12,885 nucleotides of DNA from Chitinophagaceae bacterium (GTDB lineage Bacteria; Bacteroidota; Bacteroidia; Chitinophagales; Chitinophagaceae): assembly GCA_016786525.1 (NCBI GenBank), contig JAEUVW010000348.1, positions 1 to 12,885 of the forward strand. Reading direction: 5' to 3'. The notes beneath the pieces were generated by a model. The model did no database searches and was not told the origin of the DNA. It saw only the letters and a program-made list of their open reading frames with translations. Numbering within the stretch: the first letter of the stretch is position 1; each line of letters opens with the position of its first letter. A program made the position numbers and the translations under genes. Shown here piece by piece: positions 1 to 6,175 of this stretch.

Positions 1-473
1 TGGATGCAATGATTGTTGGTGAAACCATTGCCCGTCAGCTCGAAGGCCGTGTAAGCTTTAAGCGCGCAATCAAAATGGCGATTACTACCGCTATGAGGAT
101 GGGTGCTGAAGGAATCAAGATCAAAGTAGGCGGCCGTTTGGGCGGTGCTGAGATCGCACGTTCTGAAGAATTCAAACAAGGCCGTACACCGCTGCATACC
201 TTCCGTATGGATATCGATTATGCATCTGTATTTGCCCTGACTGTTTACGGAAAGATCGGTATCAAAGTATGGATCTGTAAAGGTGAAGTACTGGGTAAAA
301 GAGACCTGAACCCTAACGTAGCTGCCGGTGCTGAAGCCAAAGGCAATGCCGGATCACGTTCTGCAGCATTTGCCGGTGACGACCGCCGTGGTGGTGGCCG
401 CGACCGTGGCGACAGGAAACCTTCAGGCGATCGCCGTGGCGGTGGCAACAGAGGCGGTGCTCCACGCAACTAA
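1..473 (+). CDS. rpsC: 30S ribosomal protein S3, 5'-truncated by the window edge
   Basis: This is the C-terminal part of S3, which helps form the mRNA entry tunnel of the 30S subunit. The frame is open from base 3 (Asp-Ala before the first visible Met), so the gene begins upstream of the window. The conserved C-terminal S3 domain is clear: the segment VSGR-like KVGGRLGGAEIAR, then GRTPLHTFRMDIDY, then GKIGIKVWICKGEVLG. After GEVLG the protein continues for 58 residues, against about 26 in E. coli from memory. This tail is rich in Gly, Arg and Asp, with repeated RGG/RGGG blocks in its last 30 residues, and is probably disordered. It lies 56 bp upstream of rplP, the usual S10/spc gene order. 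Identity is near certain; the role of the tail is unknown. Confidence 0.97.
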   Translation, partial: DAMIVGETIARQLEGRVSFKRAIKMAITTAMRMGAEGIKIKVGGRLGGAEIARSEEFKQGRTPLHTFRMDIDYASVFALTVYGKIGIKVWICKGEVLGKRDLNPNVAAGAEAKGNAGSRSAAFAGDDRRGGGRDRGDRKPSGDRRGGGNRGGAPRN

Positions 474-529
474 GAATAGGGAGCGGTAAAACATATTTAA
501 GCATACACTTTTAATAAAATATTGTAACC

Positions 530-952
530 ATGTTACAGCCGAAAAAAGCAAAACACAGGAAAGCCCACAAAGGCCGGATCAGAGGCAACGCTCAAAGAGG
601 AGCAACGATTGCATTTGGTTCATTCGGCCTCAAAGCGCTGGAACCTAAATGGATCACGAACCGCCAGATCGAAGCTGCGCGCCAGACCATGACCCGTCAC
701 ATGAAACGTGAAGGTAACGTGTGGATCCGCATTTTCCCTGACAAACCGATCACCAACAAGCCTGCAGAGGTAAGGATGGGTAAAGGTAAAGGTAGCCTGG
801 AATACTGGGCAGCTGTTGTAAAACCAGGCCGCATCTTGTTCGAGATCGAAGGTGTTTCTCAGAAAATAGCCCAGGAAGCAATGGAACTGGCAGCACAAAA
901 ACTGCCGATTGCGACCAAATTCGTGACACGCAGGGACTATAGCGAAGCTTAA
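530..952 (+). CDS. rplP: 50S ribosomal protein L16
   Basis: L16 is a 50S protein near the peptidyl transferase centre and the A-site tRNA elbow. The 140-residue product has the family length. It shows the basic N terminus (PKKAKHRKAHKGR), a G-rich segment GATIAFGSFGLKALEP, and the core motif VRMGKGKGSLEYW. Arg82 in that motif aligns with the arginine that is hydroxylated in E. coli L16 (residue 81 there); whether it is modified here cannot be told. The ATG follows an AT-rich leader with no Shine-Dalgarno sequence. A 77-bp spacer to rpmC follows, with overlapping inverted repeats. Confidence 0.98.
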   Translation: MLQPKKAKHRKAHKGRIRGNAQRGATIAFGSFGLKALEPKWITNRQIEAARQTMTRHMKREGNVWIRIFPDKPITNKPAEVRMGKGKGSLEYWAAVVKPGRILFEIEGVSQKIAQEAMELAAQKLPIATKFVTRRDYSEA

Positions 953-1029
953 TCAGGCCCGGTACCAAGGAACTCAACTATTTTTTAATTAAGACCGGGA
1001 GCCCGTCTCCCCAATAAATAAAAGCAACA
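953..1029 (+). other. rplP-rpmC spacer with two mutually exclusive stems
   Basis: CCCGGT at 958-963 can pair with ACCGGG at 994-999. Alternatively, GGGAG at 997-1001 can pair with CTCCC at 1007-1011 around a 5-nt loop. The two stems share bases 997-999, so they cannot form together. A T6 tract lies at 981-986 inside the loop of the longer-range stem. The base pairing is seen directly; any regulatory function is inferred. Confidence 0.35.
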
Positions 1030-1236
1030 ATGGCAAAAAAAGCAAAAAAAGAGGATTATCGCTCTTTGGATAATCAGGGCTTGGCCGATAAAATTGCAGA
1101 AACTGAATTGCAGTTGAAAAGACTGAGCTTCAGCCATGCTGTGAACCCGATAGAGAACCCGCTGACTATCCGTTCACTCCGCCGTGAAATCGCTCGTATC
1201 AAAACGGAGCAAACAAAAAGAAAAGCAGGTATCTAA
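1030..1236 (+). CDS. rpmC: 50S ribosomal protein L29
   Basis: L29 is a small two-helix 50S protein near the polypeptide exit tunnel, next to L23, where it helps form the docking site for chaperones and the signal recognition particle. The 68-residue product matches the family: a lysine-rich start (MAKKAKKED), a first helix with LADKIAETELQLKRL, the turn HAVNPIENPLTIRSLR, and a second basic helix ending KTEQTKRKAG. Its position between rplP and rpsQ is the standard order. The ATG follows an A-rich stretch without a Shine-Dalgarno sequence. rpsQ starts 17 bp downstream. Confidence 0.96.
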   Translation: MAKKAKKEDYRSLDNQGLADKIAETELQLKRLSFSHAVNPIENPLTIRSLRREIARIKTEQTKRKAGI

Positions 1237-1253
1237 CGAATAATATTTAAGAG

Positions 1254-1520
1254 ATGGCAACTACGATAGTAAGAAAAAGTAGAAAATCACGTATCGGTAT
1301 TGTTCGCAGCAACAAGATGGCAAAAAGCATCACTGTTTCTGTAGAACGTAAAGTAAAACACCCGATCTACGGAAAGTTCGTTAAAAAAACGACCAAATTC
1401 ATGGCGCACGACGAAGAAAACAAAGCCGGTATCGGTGATGTAGTGCGCATCATGGAAACACGCCCCCTGAGCAAGAACAAATGCTGGAGGTTAGTAGAAA
1501 TTATTGAAAAAGCTAAGTAA
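1254..1520 (+). CDS. rpsQ: 30S ribosomal protein S17
   Basis: S17 is a primary 16S rRNA-binding protein of the OB-fold type. The 88-residue product has the usual length and conserved core: RIGIVRSNKMAKSITVSVER, then HPIYGKFVKKTTKFMAHDE, then the signature GDVVRIMETRPLSKNKCWRL. It has a short basic N-terminal extension (ATTIVRKSRKSR). It lies 17 bp after rpmC and 12 bp before rplN, consistent with one transcript. Confidence 0.98.
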   Translation: MATTIVRKSRKSRIGIVRSNKMAKSITVSVERKVKHPIYGKFVKKTTKFMAHDEENKAGIGDVVRIMETRPLSKNKCWRLVEIIEKAK

Positions 1521-1532
1521 TCTTATTGAAAG

Positions 1533-1901
1533 ATGATACAACAAGAATCTAGGCTCAGCGTAGCCGACAACAGTGGTGCCAAAGAAGTATTGTGCATTCG
1601 CGTGTTGGGAAATTCAGGCCAGGCTTATGCCGGTATCGGAGACAAGATCGTCGTTACCGTAAAAGACTCTATCCCTGGAGGCAATATGAAAAAAGGTACT
1701 GTTTCCAAAGCAGTTATCGTTCGTACCAAAAACCGCCTGCGTCGTAAAGATGGTTCCTACATCAACTTCGATGACAACGCTGTGGTATTGCTGAACAACT
1801 CAGACGACCCCCGCGGTACCCGTATCTTCGGCCCGGTAGCCCGCGAATTGCGCGATAAGGGATATATGAAAATTGTTTCCCTCGCACCTGAGGTATTGTA
1901 A
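1533..1901 (+). CDS. rplN: 50S ribosomal protein L14
   Basis: L14 is a highly conserved 50S protein at the subunit interface (intersubunit bridge with 16S rRNA). The 122-residue product is typical in length and sequence: MIQQESRLSVADNSGAKE at the start, GDKIVVTVKDSIPGG, the basic stretch RTKNRLRRKDGSYINFDDNA, and RGTRIFGPVARELRDKGYMKI near the end. The start is 12 bp after rpsQ. A 65-bp spacer separates it from rplX. Confidence 0.98.
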   Translation: MIQQESRLSVADNSGAKEVLCIRVLGNSGQAYAGIGDKIVVTVKDSIPGGNMKKGTVSKAVIVRTKNRLRRKDGSYINFDDNAVVLLNNSDDPRGTRIFGPVARELRDKGYMKIVSLAPEVL

Positions 1902-1966
1902 AATTTATGTTGTACCTTCGCAGCCCGTTTGGAAAAACGAAGTACGACAACTTAATAATATAAGCA
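1902..1966 (+). other. rplN-rplX spacer with imperfect dyad
   Basis: TTGTACCTTCG (1910-1920) and CGAAGTACGACAA (1938-1950) form an interrupted stem: TTGT/ACAA, an internal loop, then CTTCG/CGAAG, enclosing about 17 nt. TACCTTCG at 1913-1920 also resembles the Bacteroidota -7 promoter element (TAnnTTTG), but no TTG lies at a suitable distance upstream. An RNA structure or weak internal promoter is possible; neither is shown. Confidence 0.25.
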
Positions 1967-2305
1967 GTGAAAAAGAGATTTCAACCCAAATTTAATATCA
2001 AGAAGGGCGACAGCATCGTGGTGATCGCCGGTGATGATAGAGACCGTACTACTCCCCGGATCGTACAGGCGGTGTATCCTCAGAAGGGCCTCGTGCTCGT
2101 TGAAGGAGTGAACATCATCACGAAACACTTGAAACCGAACGCTCAGAATCCTCAGGGCGGTATCGTGAAGCAAGAGGCGCCTATCAACATCTCTAACGTG
2201 ATGCTTTGGGACGCTAAAACCAAGCAGCCTTCCCGCATCAAACGCGAAAGGAAAGAAGGCTCTTTCGTTCGTATTTCTAAAAAAACAGGGGAGGTAATTA
2301 AATAA
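1967..2305 (+). CDS. rplX: 50S ribosomal protein L24 (GTG start)
   Basis: L24 is a 50S assembly-initiator protein that binds 23S rRNA near the exit tunnel. The 112-residue product begins KKRFQPKFNIKKGDSIVVIAGDDRDRT, the KOW-domain start of L24, and continues with PQKGLVLVEGVNIITKHLKP and GGIVKQEAPINISNVML, both typical. The start codon is GTG. An in-frame TAA at 1961-1963 lies just upstream, so no earlier ATG is possible, and no ATG occurs in the first conserved stretch. The last base of its TAA stop is the first base of the rplE ATG (TAATG), so the two are probably translationally coupled. Confidence 0.97.
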   Translation: MKKRFQPKFNIKKGDSIVVIAGDDRDRTTPRIVQAVYPQKGLVLVEGVNIITKHLKPNAQNPQGGIVKQEAPINISNVMLWDAKTKQPSRIKRERKEGSFVRISKKTGEVIK

Positions 2306-2880
2306 TGGCAACGACAACATATACCCCAAGACTCCAGGCTAAATATAAAAGCGAGATTGTACCAGCTTTGATGAAAAAGTTTGGCTACAAATCAGTAATG
2401 GAGTGCCCACGCCTGGTAAAGATCTGCCTGAACCAGGGTGTGAAAGGTTCTACTTCAGACAAAAAACTGATCGATGACGCAGTAAACGAGATGACCAACA
2501 TCTCCGGCCAGAAAGCCGTACCGACATTGTCTACAAAAGATATCTCCAACTTCAAATTGCGTAAAGCAATGCCGATTGGTTGCCGTGTAACACTGCGCAG
2601 CACCAATATGTATGATTTCCTGGATCGCTTTGTAGCCGTATCACTGCCCCGTGTACGTGACTTCAAAGGCATCAACGAAAAATCATTTGATGGCCGTGGT
2701 AACTACACTATGGGTGTTACCGAGCAGATCATCTTCCCTGAGATCAACATCGACAAGGTAAACCGTATCAGCGGTATGGACATCACTTTTGTGACGACTG
2801 CCCGTACGAACGAAGAAGCATACGAACTGTTGAAAGAACTGGGTATGCCTTTCAAGAACATTAAAAAAGACAACAACTAA
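2305..2880 (+). CDS. rplE: 50S ribosomal protein L5
   Basis: L5 binds 5S rRNA and sits in the central protuberance of the 50S subunit, contacting the P-site tRNA. The 191-residue product carries the family blocks: YTPRLQAKYKSEIVPALMKKFGYKSVMECPRL, AVPTLSTKDISNFKLRKAMPIGCRVTLR, DRFVAVSLPRVRDFKGI, and GVTEQIIFPEINIDKV. It overlaps the rplX stop by one base and ends 3 bp before rpsN, so this part of the operon is very tightly packed. It is about ten residues longer than E. coli L5. Confidence 0.98.
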   Translation: MATTTYTPRLQAKYKSEIVPALMKKFGYKSVMECPRLVKICLNQGVKGSTSDKKLIDDAVNEMTNISGQKAVPTLSTKDISNFKLRKAMPIGCRVTLRSTNMYDFLDRFVAVSLPRVRDFKGINEKSFDGRGNYTMGVTEQIIFPEINIDKVNRISGMDITFVTTARTNEEAYELLKELGMPFKNIKKDNN

Positions 2881-2883
2881 TAT

Positions 2884-3153
2884 ATGGCAAGAGAATCCGT
2901 AAAAGCCCGCCAGGCTAAACGCGAAAAACTGGTTGCCCAGTATGCTGAGAAACGTGCCGCTCTGAAAGCAGCCGGTGATTATGCAGCCCTGGATAAACTT
3001 CCGAAAAACGCTTCGCCTGTACGTCTGAAAAACCGTTGCCAGCTGACAGGTCGTCCTAAAGGTTACATGCGCCACTTCGGTATGTGCCGTAACATTTTCC
3101 GCGACATGGCACTGGATGGTAAAATCCCAGGCGTAAAGAAAGCCAGCTGGTAA
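2884..3153 (+). CDS. rpsN: 30S ribosomal protein S14, zinc-independent (C-) short form
   Basis: S14 is a late-assembling protein of the 30S head. The 89-residue product keeps the conserved C-terminal core: NRCQLTGRPKGYMRHFGMCRN and the end DGKIPGVKKASW. The two CxxC pairs of the zinc-binding form are absent; only one Cys remains at each site, so this is a C- type protein. It is about 12 residues shorter than E. coli S14 (101) because the middle region is compact. It follows rplE after 3 bp. An 83-bp spacer with a 7-bp hairpin precedes rpsH. Confidence 0.97.
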   Translation: MARESVKARQAKREKLVAQYAEKRAALKAAGDYAALDKLPKNASPVRLKNRCQLTGRPKGYMRHFGMCRNIFRDMALDGKIPGVKKASW

Positions 3154-3174
3154 GCAGAATTTTTAGTTTCGAGG

Positions 3175-3194
3175 TCAGCGGTATCTTCCGCTGA
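3175..3194 (+). other. Hairpin in the rpsN-rpsH spacer
   Basis: TCAGCGG (3175-3181) and CCGCTGA (3188-3194) form a perfect 7-bp stem around the 6-nt loop TATCTT. No T-tract follows, so it is not a standard intrinsic terminator. It could protect or mark an mRNA processing end; that is inference. Confidence 0.4.
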
Positions 3195-3236
3195 AACCGG
3201 TTACAATTATTTCATTAAAAAAACCTAAAATAAACA

Positions 3237-3635
3237 ATGGTTACAGATCCTATTGCAGATTTTCTGACCCGTATTCGTAACGCCCAGATGGCACAACACC
3301 GCATCGTGGAAATTCCTGCCTCTAACGTTAAAAAACGCATTACAGAGATCCTTTACGATAAAGGTTACATCCTGAAATACAAATTCGAGGACGATAACAA
3401 ACAAGGTGTGATTAAAATAGCTTTGAAATATGATGCAGCAACGAAGGAACCTGCTATCCGTACTTTGGAGCGCGTAAGCCGTCCCGGTCTGCGTCAATAT
3501 GCAAAACCAGCCGATATCCGCCGTGTACAAAACGGTCTGGGTGTAGCGATCGTTTCTACTTCCAAAGGTGTGATGACCGACAAAGAAGCCCGCGCCCAGA
3601 ATGTAGGTGGCGAGGTTTTGTGCAACATATTCTAA
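3237..3635 (+). CDS. rpsH: 30S ribosomal protein S8
   Basis: S8 is a primary binder of the 16S central domain, and in E. coli it represses translation of the spc operon. The 132-residue product starts VTDPIADFLTRIRNAQMAQH, the hallmark N terminus, and ends with the conserved GVAIVSTSKGVMTDKEAR...NVGGEVLCNIF. The start ATG follows an A-rich leader. Whether it autoregulates here is unknown: I could not identify a helix-21-like S8 target near rplX-rplE, where E. coli has one. Confidence 0.98.
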   Translation: MVTDPIADFLTRIRNAQMAQHRIVEIPASNVKKRITEILYDKGYILKYKFEDDNKQGVIKIALKYDAATKEPAIRTLERVSRPGLRQYAKPADIRRVQNGLGVAIVSTSKGVMTDKEARAQNVGGEVLCNIF

Positions 3636-3678
3636 GCAACTAAAGTCCTGATACATTAAGCCCTACATCCTATACAGG

Positions 3679-3690
3679 CTGACCGGTCAG
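3679..3690. other. 12-bp perfect palindrome in the rpsH-rplF spacer
   Basis: CTGACCGGTCAG equals its own reverse complement and sits in the 100-bp rpsH-rplF spacer. As RNA it gives only a 4-bp stem with a CCGG loop, so a protein-binding site or chance is as likely as an RNA role. The following 45 bases are A-rich up to the rplF ATG. Confidence 0.3.
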
Positions 3691-3735
3691 GCAAGAGTGA
3701 AACAACAACAATAACAAATTTTTCAAACAGAAATT

Positions 3736-4290
3736 ATGTCACGTATAGGCAAAAAACTGATCCCCGTTGCAAGTGGTGTTACCCTGACGGTTTCTCCTAC
3801 CAACGAAGTGTCTGTAAAAGGACCCAAAGGGGAATTGAAACTCAACGTTGATAGGGATATCAAAGTTGAAGTAAAAGACGGCAATATCGAAATTACCCGT
3901 CCTACAGACCAGATCCGTCACCGCGCGATGCACGGTCTGTATCGTTCCCTGATCGCCAACATGGTAGTCGGTGTTACAGACGGATTCAAGAAAACACTGG
4001 AACTGGTGGGTGTGGGTTACCGTGCTGCCGTTACCGGTCAGGAAATTGACCTGGCACTGGGTTATTCTCACAACATCATCCTGCAATTGCCTAAAGAAAT
4101 CAAAGCAAGCGCCACGGCTGAAAAAGGTAAGAACCCTACGATCACCCTGGAGTCTATCGACAAACAACTGATCGGACAGGTAGCTGCCAAACTGCGCAGC
4201 CTGCGTAAACCAGAGCCGTACAAAGGTAAAGGTGTGCGTTACCAGGATGAAATCGTTCGTCGTAAAGCTGGTAAGTCTGCTGGTAAATAA
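3736..4290 (+). CDS. rplF: 50S ribosomal protein L6
   Basis: L6 is a 50S protein near the sarcin-ricin loop and the factor-binding site. The 184-residue product has the two-domain L6 layout: MSRIGKKLIPVASGVTLTV and VKGPKGEL in the first half, then ANMVVGVTDGFKKTLELVGVGYRA at the domain boundary. The classic C-terminal signature PEPYKGKGVRYQDEIVRRKAGKS closes it. The ATG follows AACAACAACAATAAC-like A-rich sequence. A 99-bp spacer to rplR holds a strong GCAA-loop hairpin. Confidence 0.98.
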   Translation: MSRIGKKLIPVASGVTLTVSPTNEVSVKGPKGELKLNVDRDIKVEVKDGNIEITRPTDQIRHRAMHGLYRSLIANMVVGVTDGFKKTLELVGVGYRAAVTGQEIDLALGYSHNIILQLPKEIKASATAEKGKNPTITLESIDKQLIGQVAAKLRSLRKPEPYKGKGVRYQDEIVRRKAGKSAGK

Positions 4291-4300
4291 TAAGATCTAA

Positions 4301-4330
4301 AAGTTGAGCATTTGCAAAAGTGCTCAACTT
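4301..4330 (+). promoter_or_regulatory. GCAA-tetraloop hairpin in the rplF-rplR spacer
   Basis: AAGTTGAGCATTT (4301-4313), the loop GCAA (4314-4317) and AAGTGCTCAACTT (4318-4330) form an uninterrupted 13-bp stem with one G-U pair and a GNRA-type loop. It begins 10 bp after the rplF stop. The downstream sequence (ATATTCATAC) lacks a T-tract, so it is a poor intrinsic terminator. Its upper part is identical to the hairpin at 6087-6116, which suggests a shared role such as attenuation, processing or protein binding. Confidence 0.65.
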
Positions 4331-4389
4331 ATATTCATACTCATCGGTAGCTCGCCCCGCGAAGCCCGTAAAACTAAAAAGTAAATACA

Positions 4390-4749
4390 ATGTCATTAGA
4401 TAATAAAGTAGTTCGCCGCCAGAAATTACGTTGGCGCATCCGTACCAAAATCAGTGGTACAGCTCAAAAACCCCGCCTGTCTGTATTCCGCAGCAACACA
4501 GATGTTTATGCACAAATGATCGATGATGTAACCGGTACTACACTCGTAGCGGCTAACTCCCGTCAGAAAGATATCGCTGCTCAGAAAGGTACAAAAATCG
4601 AGCAATCTGTGTTGGTGGGTAAAGCCCTGGCTCAGAAAGCAAGAGCCCTGGGTATCGATACCTGCGTTTTTGACCGTGGTGGTTATTTGTATCACGGACG
4701 TGTAAAAGCGATCGCTGATGGTGCACGTGAAGGAGGCCTGGTGTTCTAA
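4390..4749 (+). CDS. rplR: 50S ribosomal protein L18
   Basis: L18 binds 5S rRNA with L5 in the central protuberance. The 119-residue product has the family features: a basic N terminus (RRQKLRWRIRTKISGTAQKPRLSVFRSN), the segment YAQMIDDVTGTTLVAANS, and the C-terminal block VFDRGGYLYHGRVKAIADGAREGGL. It is preceded by an A-rich leader and sits in the standard place between rplF and rpsE. Confidence 0.98.
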   Translation: MSLDNKVVRRQKLRWRIRTKISGTAQKPRLSVFRSNTDVYAQMIDDVTGTTLVAANSRQKDIAAQKGTKIEQSVLVGKALAQKARALGIDTCVFDRGGYLYHGRVKAIADGAREGGLVF

Positions 4750-4771
4750 TTTTAATCTTTAATAAGACGTT

Positions 4772-4792
4772 GGTGGAACAACTTGTTGCACC
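4772..4792 (+). other. Inverted repeat in the rplR-rpsE spacer
   Basis: GGTGGAACAA and TTGTTGCACC flank a single C and pair at 9 of 10 positions (one G-G mismatch). As RNA the innermost pairs would open to make a loop. It lies 24 bp before the preferred rpsE ATG. Possible leader structure; function not known. Confidence 0.35.
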
Positions 4793-4815
4793 GCAATCAA
4801 AATAATAACAAAGAA

Positions 4816-5334
4816 ATGTCTAAGACACAATTAACTCGAGTAAAAGCCGGTGAACTGGAACTGCACGAAAAGGTAGTAGCCATCAACCGTGTTGTGAAAA
4901 CAACTAAAGGTGGCCGTGCATTCAGCTTCTCTGCCCTGGTAGTCGTAGGAAACGGCAATGGTATTGTCGGTCAGGGTATGGGTAAAGCAAAAGAGGTTCA
5001 GGAAGCGATCACTAAAGGAATCGACGATGCGAAGAAAAATCTCATCAAAGTTCCGGTAATGAACGGTACCATCCCTCACGAGCAATTTGCCAAAGAAGGC
5101 GCCGCTAAAGTTCTGATCCGCCCTGCAGCACACGGTACCGGTGTTATCGCCGGAGGCAGCATGCGTGCGGTACTGGAAGCAGTAGGTATCACCGATATCC
5201 TGTCCAAATCTCTGGGTTCTGCTAATCCTCAGAACGTGGTAAAAGCAACTGTAGTAGCCCTGAGCAAACTGCGTGAGCCGATTGCTGTTGCCAAACAACG
5301 CAACGTTAGCCTGAAAAAAGTTTTTAACGGATAA
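4816..5334 (+). CDS. rpsE: 30S ribosomal protein S5
   Basis: S5 lies at the mRNA entry site and contributes to decoding accuracy. The open frame reaches back to a TTG at 4783, but the ATG at 4816 is preferred: it gives a 172-residue protein of normal length, follows the same A-rich leader as its neighbours (AATAATAACAAAGAA), and removes a Gln/Asn-rich stretch translated from the spacer dyad. The core is clear: LHEKVVAINRVVKTTKGGRA, the Gly-rich VVGNGNGIVGQGMGKAKEV, and IRPAAHGTGVIAGGSMRAVLE. The last is the helical S5 C-domain segment. Confidence 0.96.
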   Translation: MSKTQLTRVKAGELELHEKVVAINRVVKTTKGGRAFSFSALVVVGNGNGIVGQGMGKAKEVQEAITKGIDDAKKNLIKVPVMNGTIPHEQFAKEGAAKVLIRPAAHGTGVIAGGSMRAVLEAVGITDILSKSLGSANPQNVVKATVVALSKLREPIAVAKQRNVSLKKVFNG

Positions 5335-5378
5335 GATTCCTGGCAGGCCCAGCCTTCCGGATCGAAAAATAAAATTTT

Positions 5379-5561
5379 ATGCCAAAGATTAAAGTTACAC
5401 AAGTAAAAAGCGGTATCGATCGTCCTGAATTTCAGAAACGCACCCTGATCGCTTTGGGACTGCGCAAAATGAACAAGTCCGTAGAAGTAGAAGCTACTCC
5501 GGCTATCCTGGGTATGGTTCGCACAGTGAACCACCTGGTGAAAGTTGAAGAAGTAAAATAA
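5379..5561 (+). CDS. rpmD: 50S ribosomal protein L30
   Basis: L30 is a small 50S protein. The 60-residue product starts PKIKVTQVKSGIDRP and continues with QKRTLIALGLRKMNKSVEVEATPAILGMVRTVNHLVKVEEV, matching the compact bacterial L30 fold throughout. It lies 44 bp after rpsE and 64 bp before rplO, its usual position. The ATG follows AAAAATAAAATTTT, again without a Shine-Dalgarno sequence. Confidence 0.97.
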   Translation: MPKIKVTQVKSGIDRPEFQKRTLIALGLRKMNKSVEVEATPAILGMVRTVNHLVKVEEVK

Positions 5562-5579
5562 TATTTAATCATCCATAAT

Positions 5580-5606
5580 TTGCGAGCGGTTCTACAGTCC
5601 GCGCAA
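5580..5606 (+). other. Bulged hairpin in the rpmD-rplO spacer
   Basis: TTGC (5580-5583) and GCGG (5586-5589), split by a GA bulge, pair with CCGC (5599-5602) and GCAA (5603-5606) around a 9-nt loop. GTTTTAAAA follows. It could be a weak attenuator or a processing structure; there is no strong terminator tail. Confidence 0.35.
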
Positions 5607-5625
5607 GTTTTAAAATTGTAACACA

Positions 5626-6072
5626 ATGCAACTACACAATCTGAAACCAGCCGAAGGATCTACACACTCAAGGAAGCGTGTCGGACGCGGTGAAGGTAGC
5701 GGCGGTACTACTGCCGGAAAAGGTAACAAAGGACAACAAGCCCGTACCGGTTATCAAAGCAAAAAAGGCCACGAAGGTGGTCAGATGCCGATCCAGCGCC
5801 GTATGCCTAAGCGCGGTTTCAAAAATATGAACCGTGTTGAGTACACAGTATTTAACCTGGGTCAACTGGATACCATCATTTCAAAATACGAATTTGACGA
5901 GTTCAACCTGGATAATCTCTACATGAACGGCCTGATCAACAGAACTGCTCTTGTAAAGATCCTGGGTAACGGAGAGATGAGCAAGACCAACCTTAAATTT
6001 GTTGTGAATGCCATCAGCGAAAAAGCAAAAGCAGCAATCGAATCCGCCGGCGGAACTGTTGAAATTCTTTAA
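5626..6072 (+). CDS. rplO: 50S ribosomal protein L15
   Basis: L15 is a 50S protein with a long basic extension that reaches into 23S rRNA. The 148-residue product has the typical N-terminal region (MQLHNLKPAEGS, then KRVGRGEGSGGTTAGKGNKGQ) and the segment GHEGGQMPIQRRMPKRGF. The C-terminal globular domain holds INRTALVKILGNGEM and ends AAIESAGGTVEIL. It is the last ribosomal protein gene before secY, and a GCAA-loop hairpin lies 14 bp after its stop. Confidence 0.98.
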   Translation: MQLHNLKPAEGSTHSRKRVGRGEGSGGTTAGKGNKGQQARTGYQSKKGHEGGQMPIQRRMPKRGFKNMNRVEYTVFNLGQLDTIISKYEFDEFNLDNLYMNGLINRTALVKILGNGEMSKTNLKFVVNAISEKAKAAIESAGGTVEIL

Positions 6073-6086
6073 TAGATTATCTTTCA

Positions 6087-6116
6087 AAAAGACGCATTTG
6101 CAAAAGTGCGTCTTTT
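6087..6116 (+). terminator. GCAA-tetraloop hairpin between rplO and secY; possible attenuator or terminator
   Basis: AAAAGACGCATTT (6087-6099), GCAA (6100-6103) and AAGTGCGTCTTTT (6104-6116) form a 13-bp stem with one G-U pair. The 16-nt core GCATTTGCAAAAGTGC (6094-6109) is identical to 4308-4323. The 3' arm ends in TTTT, and the mirrored A/T ends would also suit termination on the other strand. Because secY and map follow on the same strand, partial termination or an mRNA processing site separating them from the ribosomal genes is plausible. That role is inferred. Confidence 0.5.
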
Positions 6117-6175
6117 GTCGTTTATTCGCATTTTATTTTACTTGCTGCTTTATCACCACATTTATTTAGAATCCT

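Noticed and set aside
2884..3153. Zinc-binding S14
   Set aside because: The CxxC pairs are missing; only single Cys residues remain, so it is the zinc-independent form.
4783..4815. N-terminal extension of S5 from a TTG start
   Set aside because: It adds a Gln/Asn-rich stretch not found in S5, overlaps the spacer dyad, and an ATG with an A-rich leader at 4816 gives the normal length.
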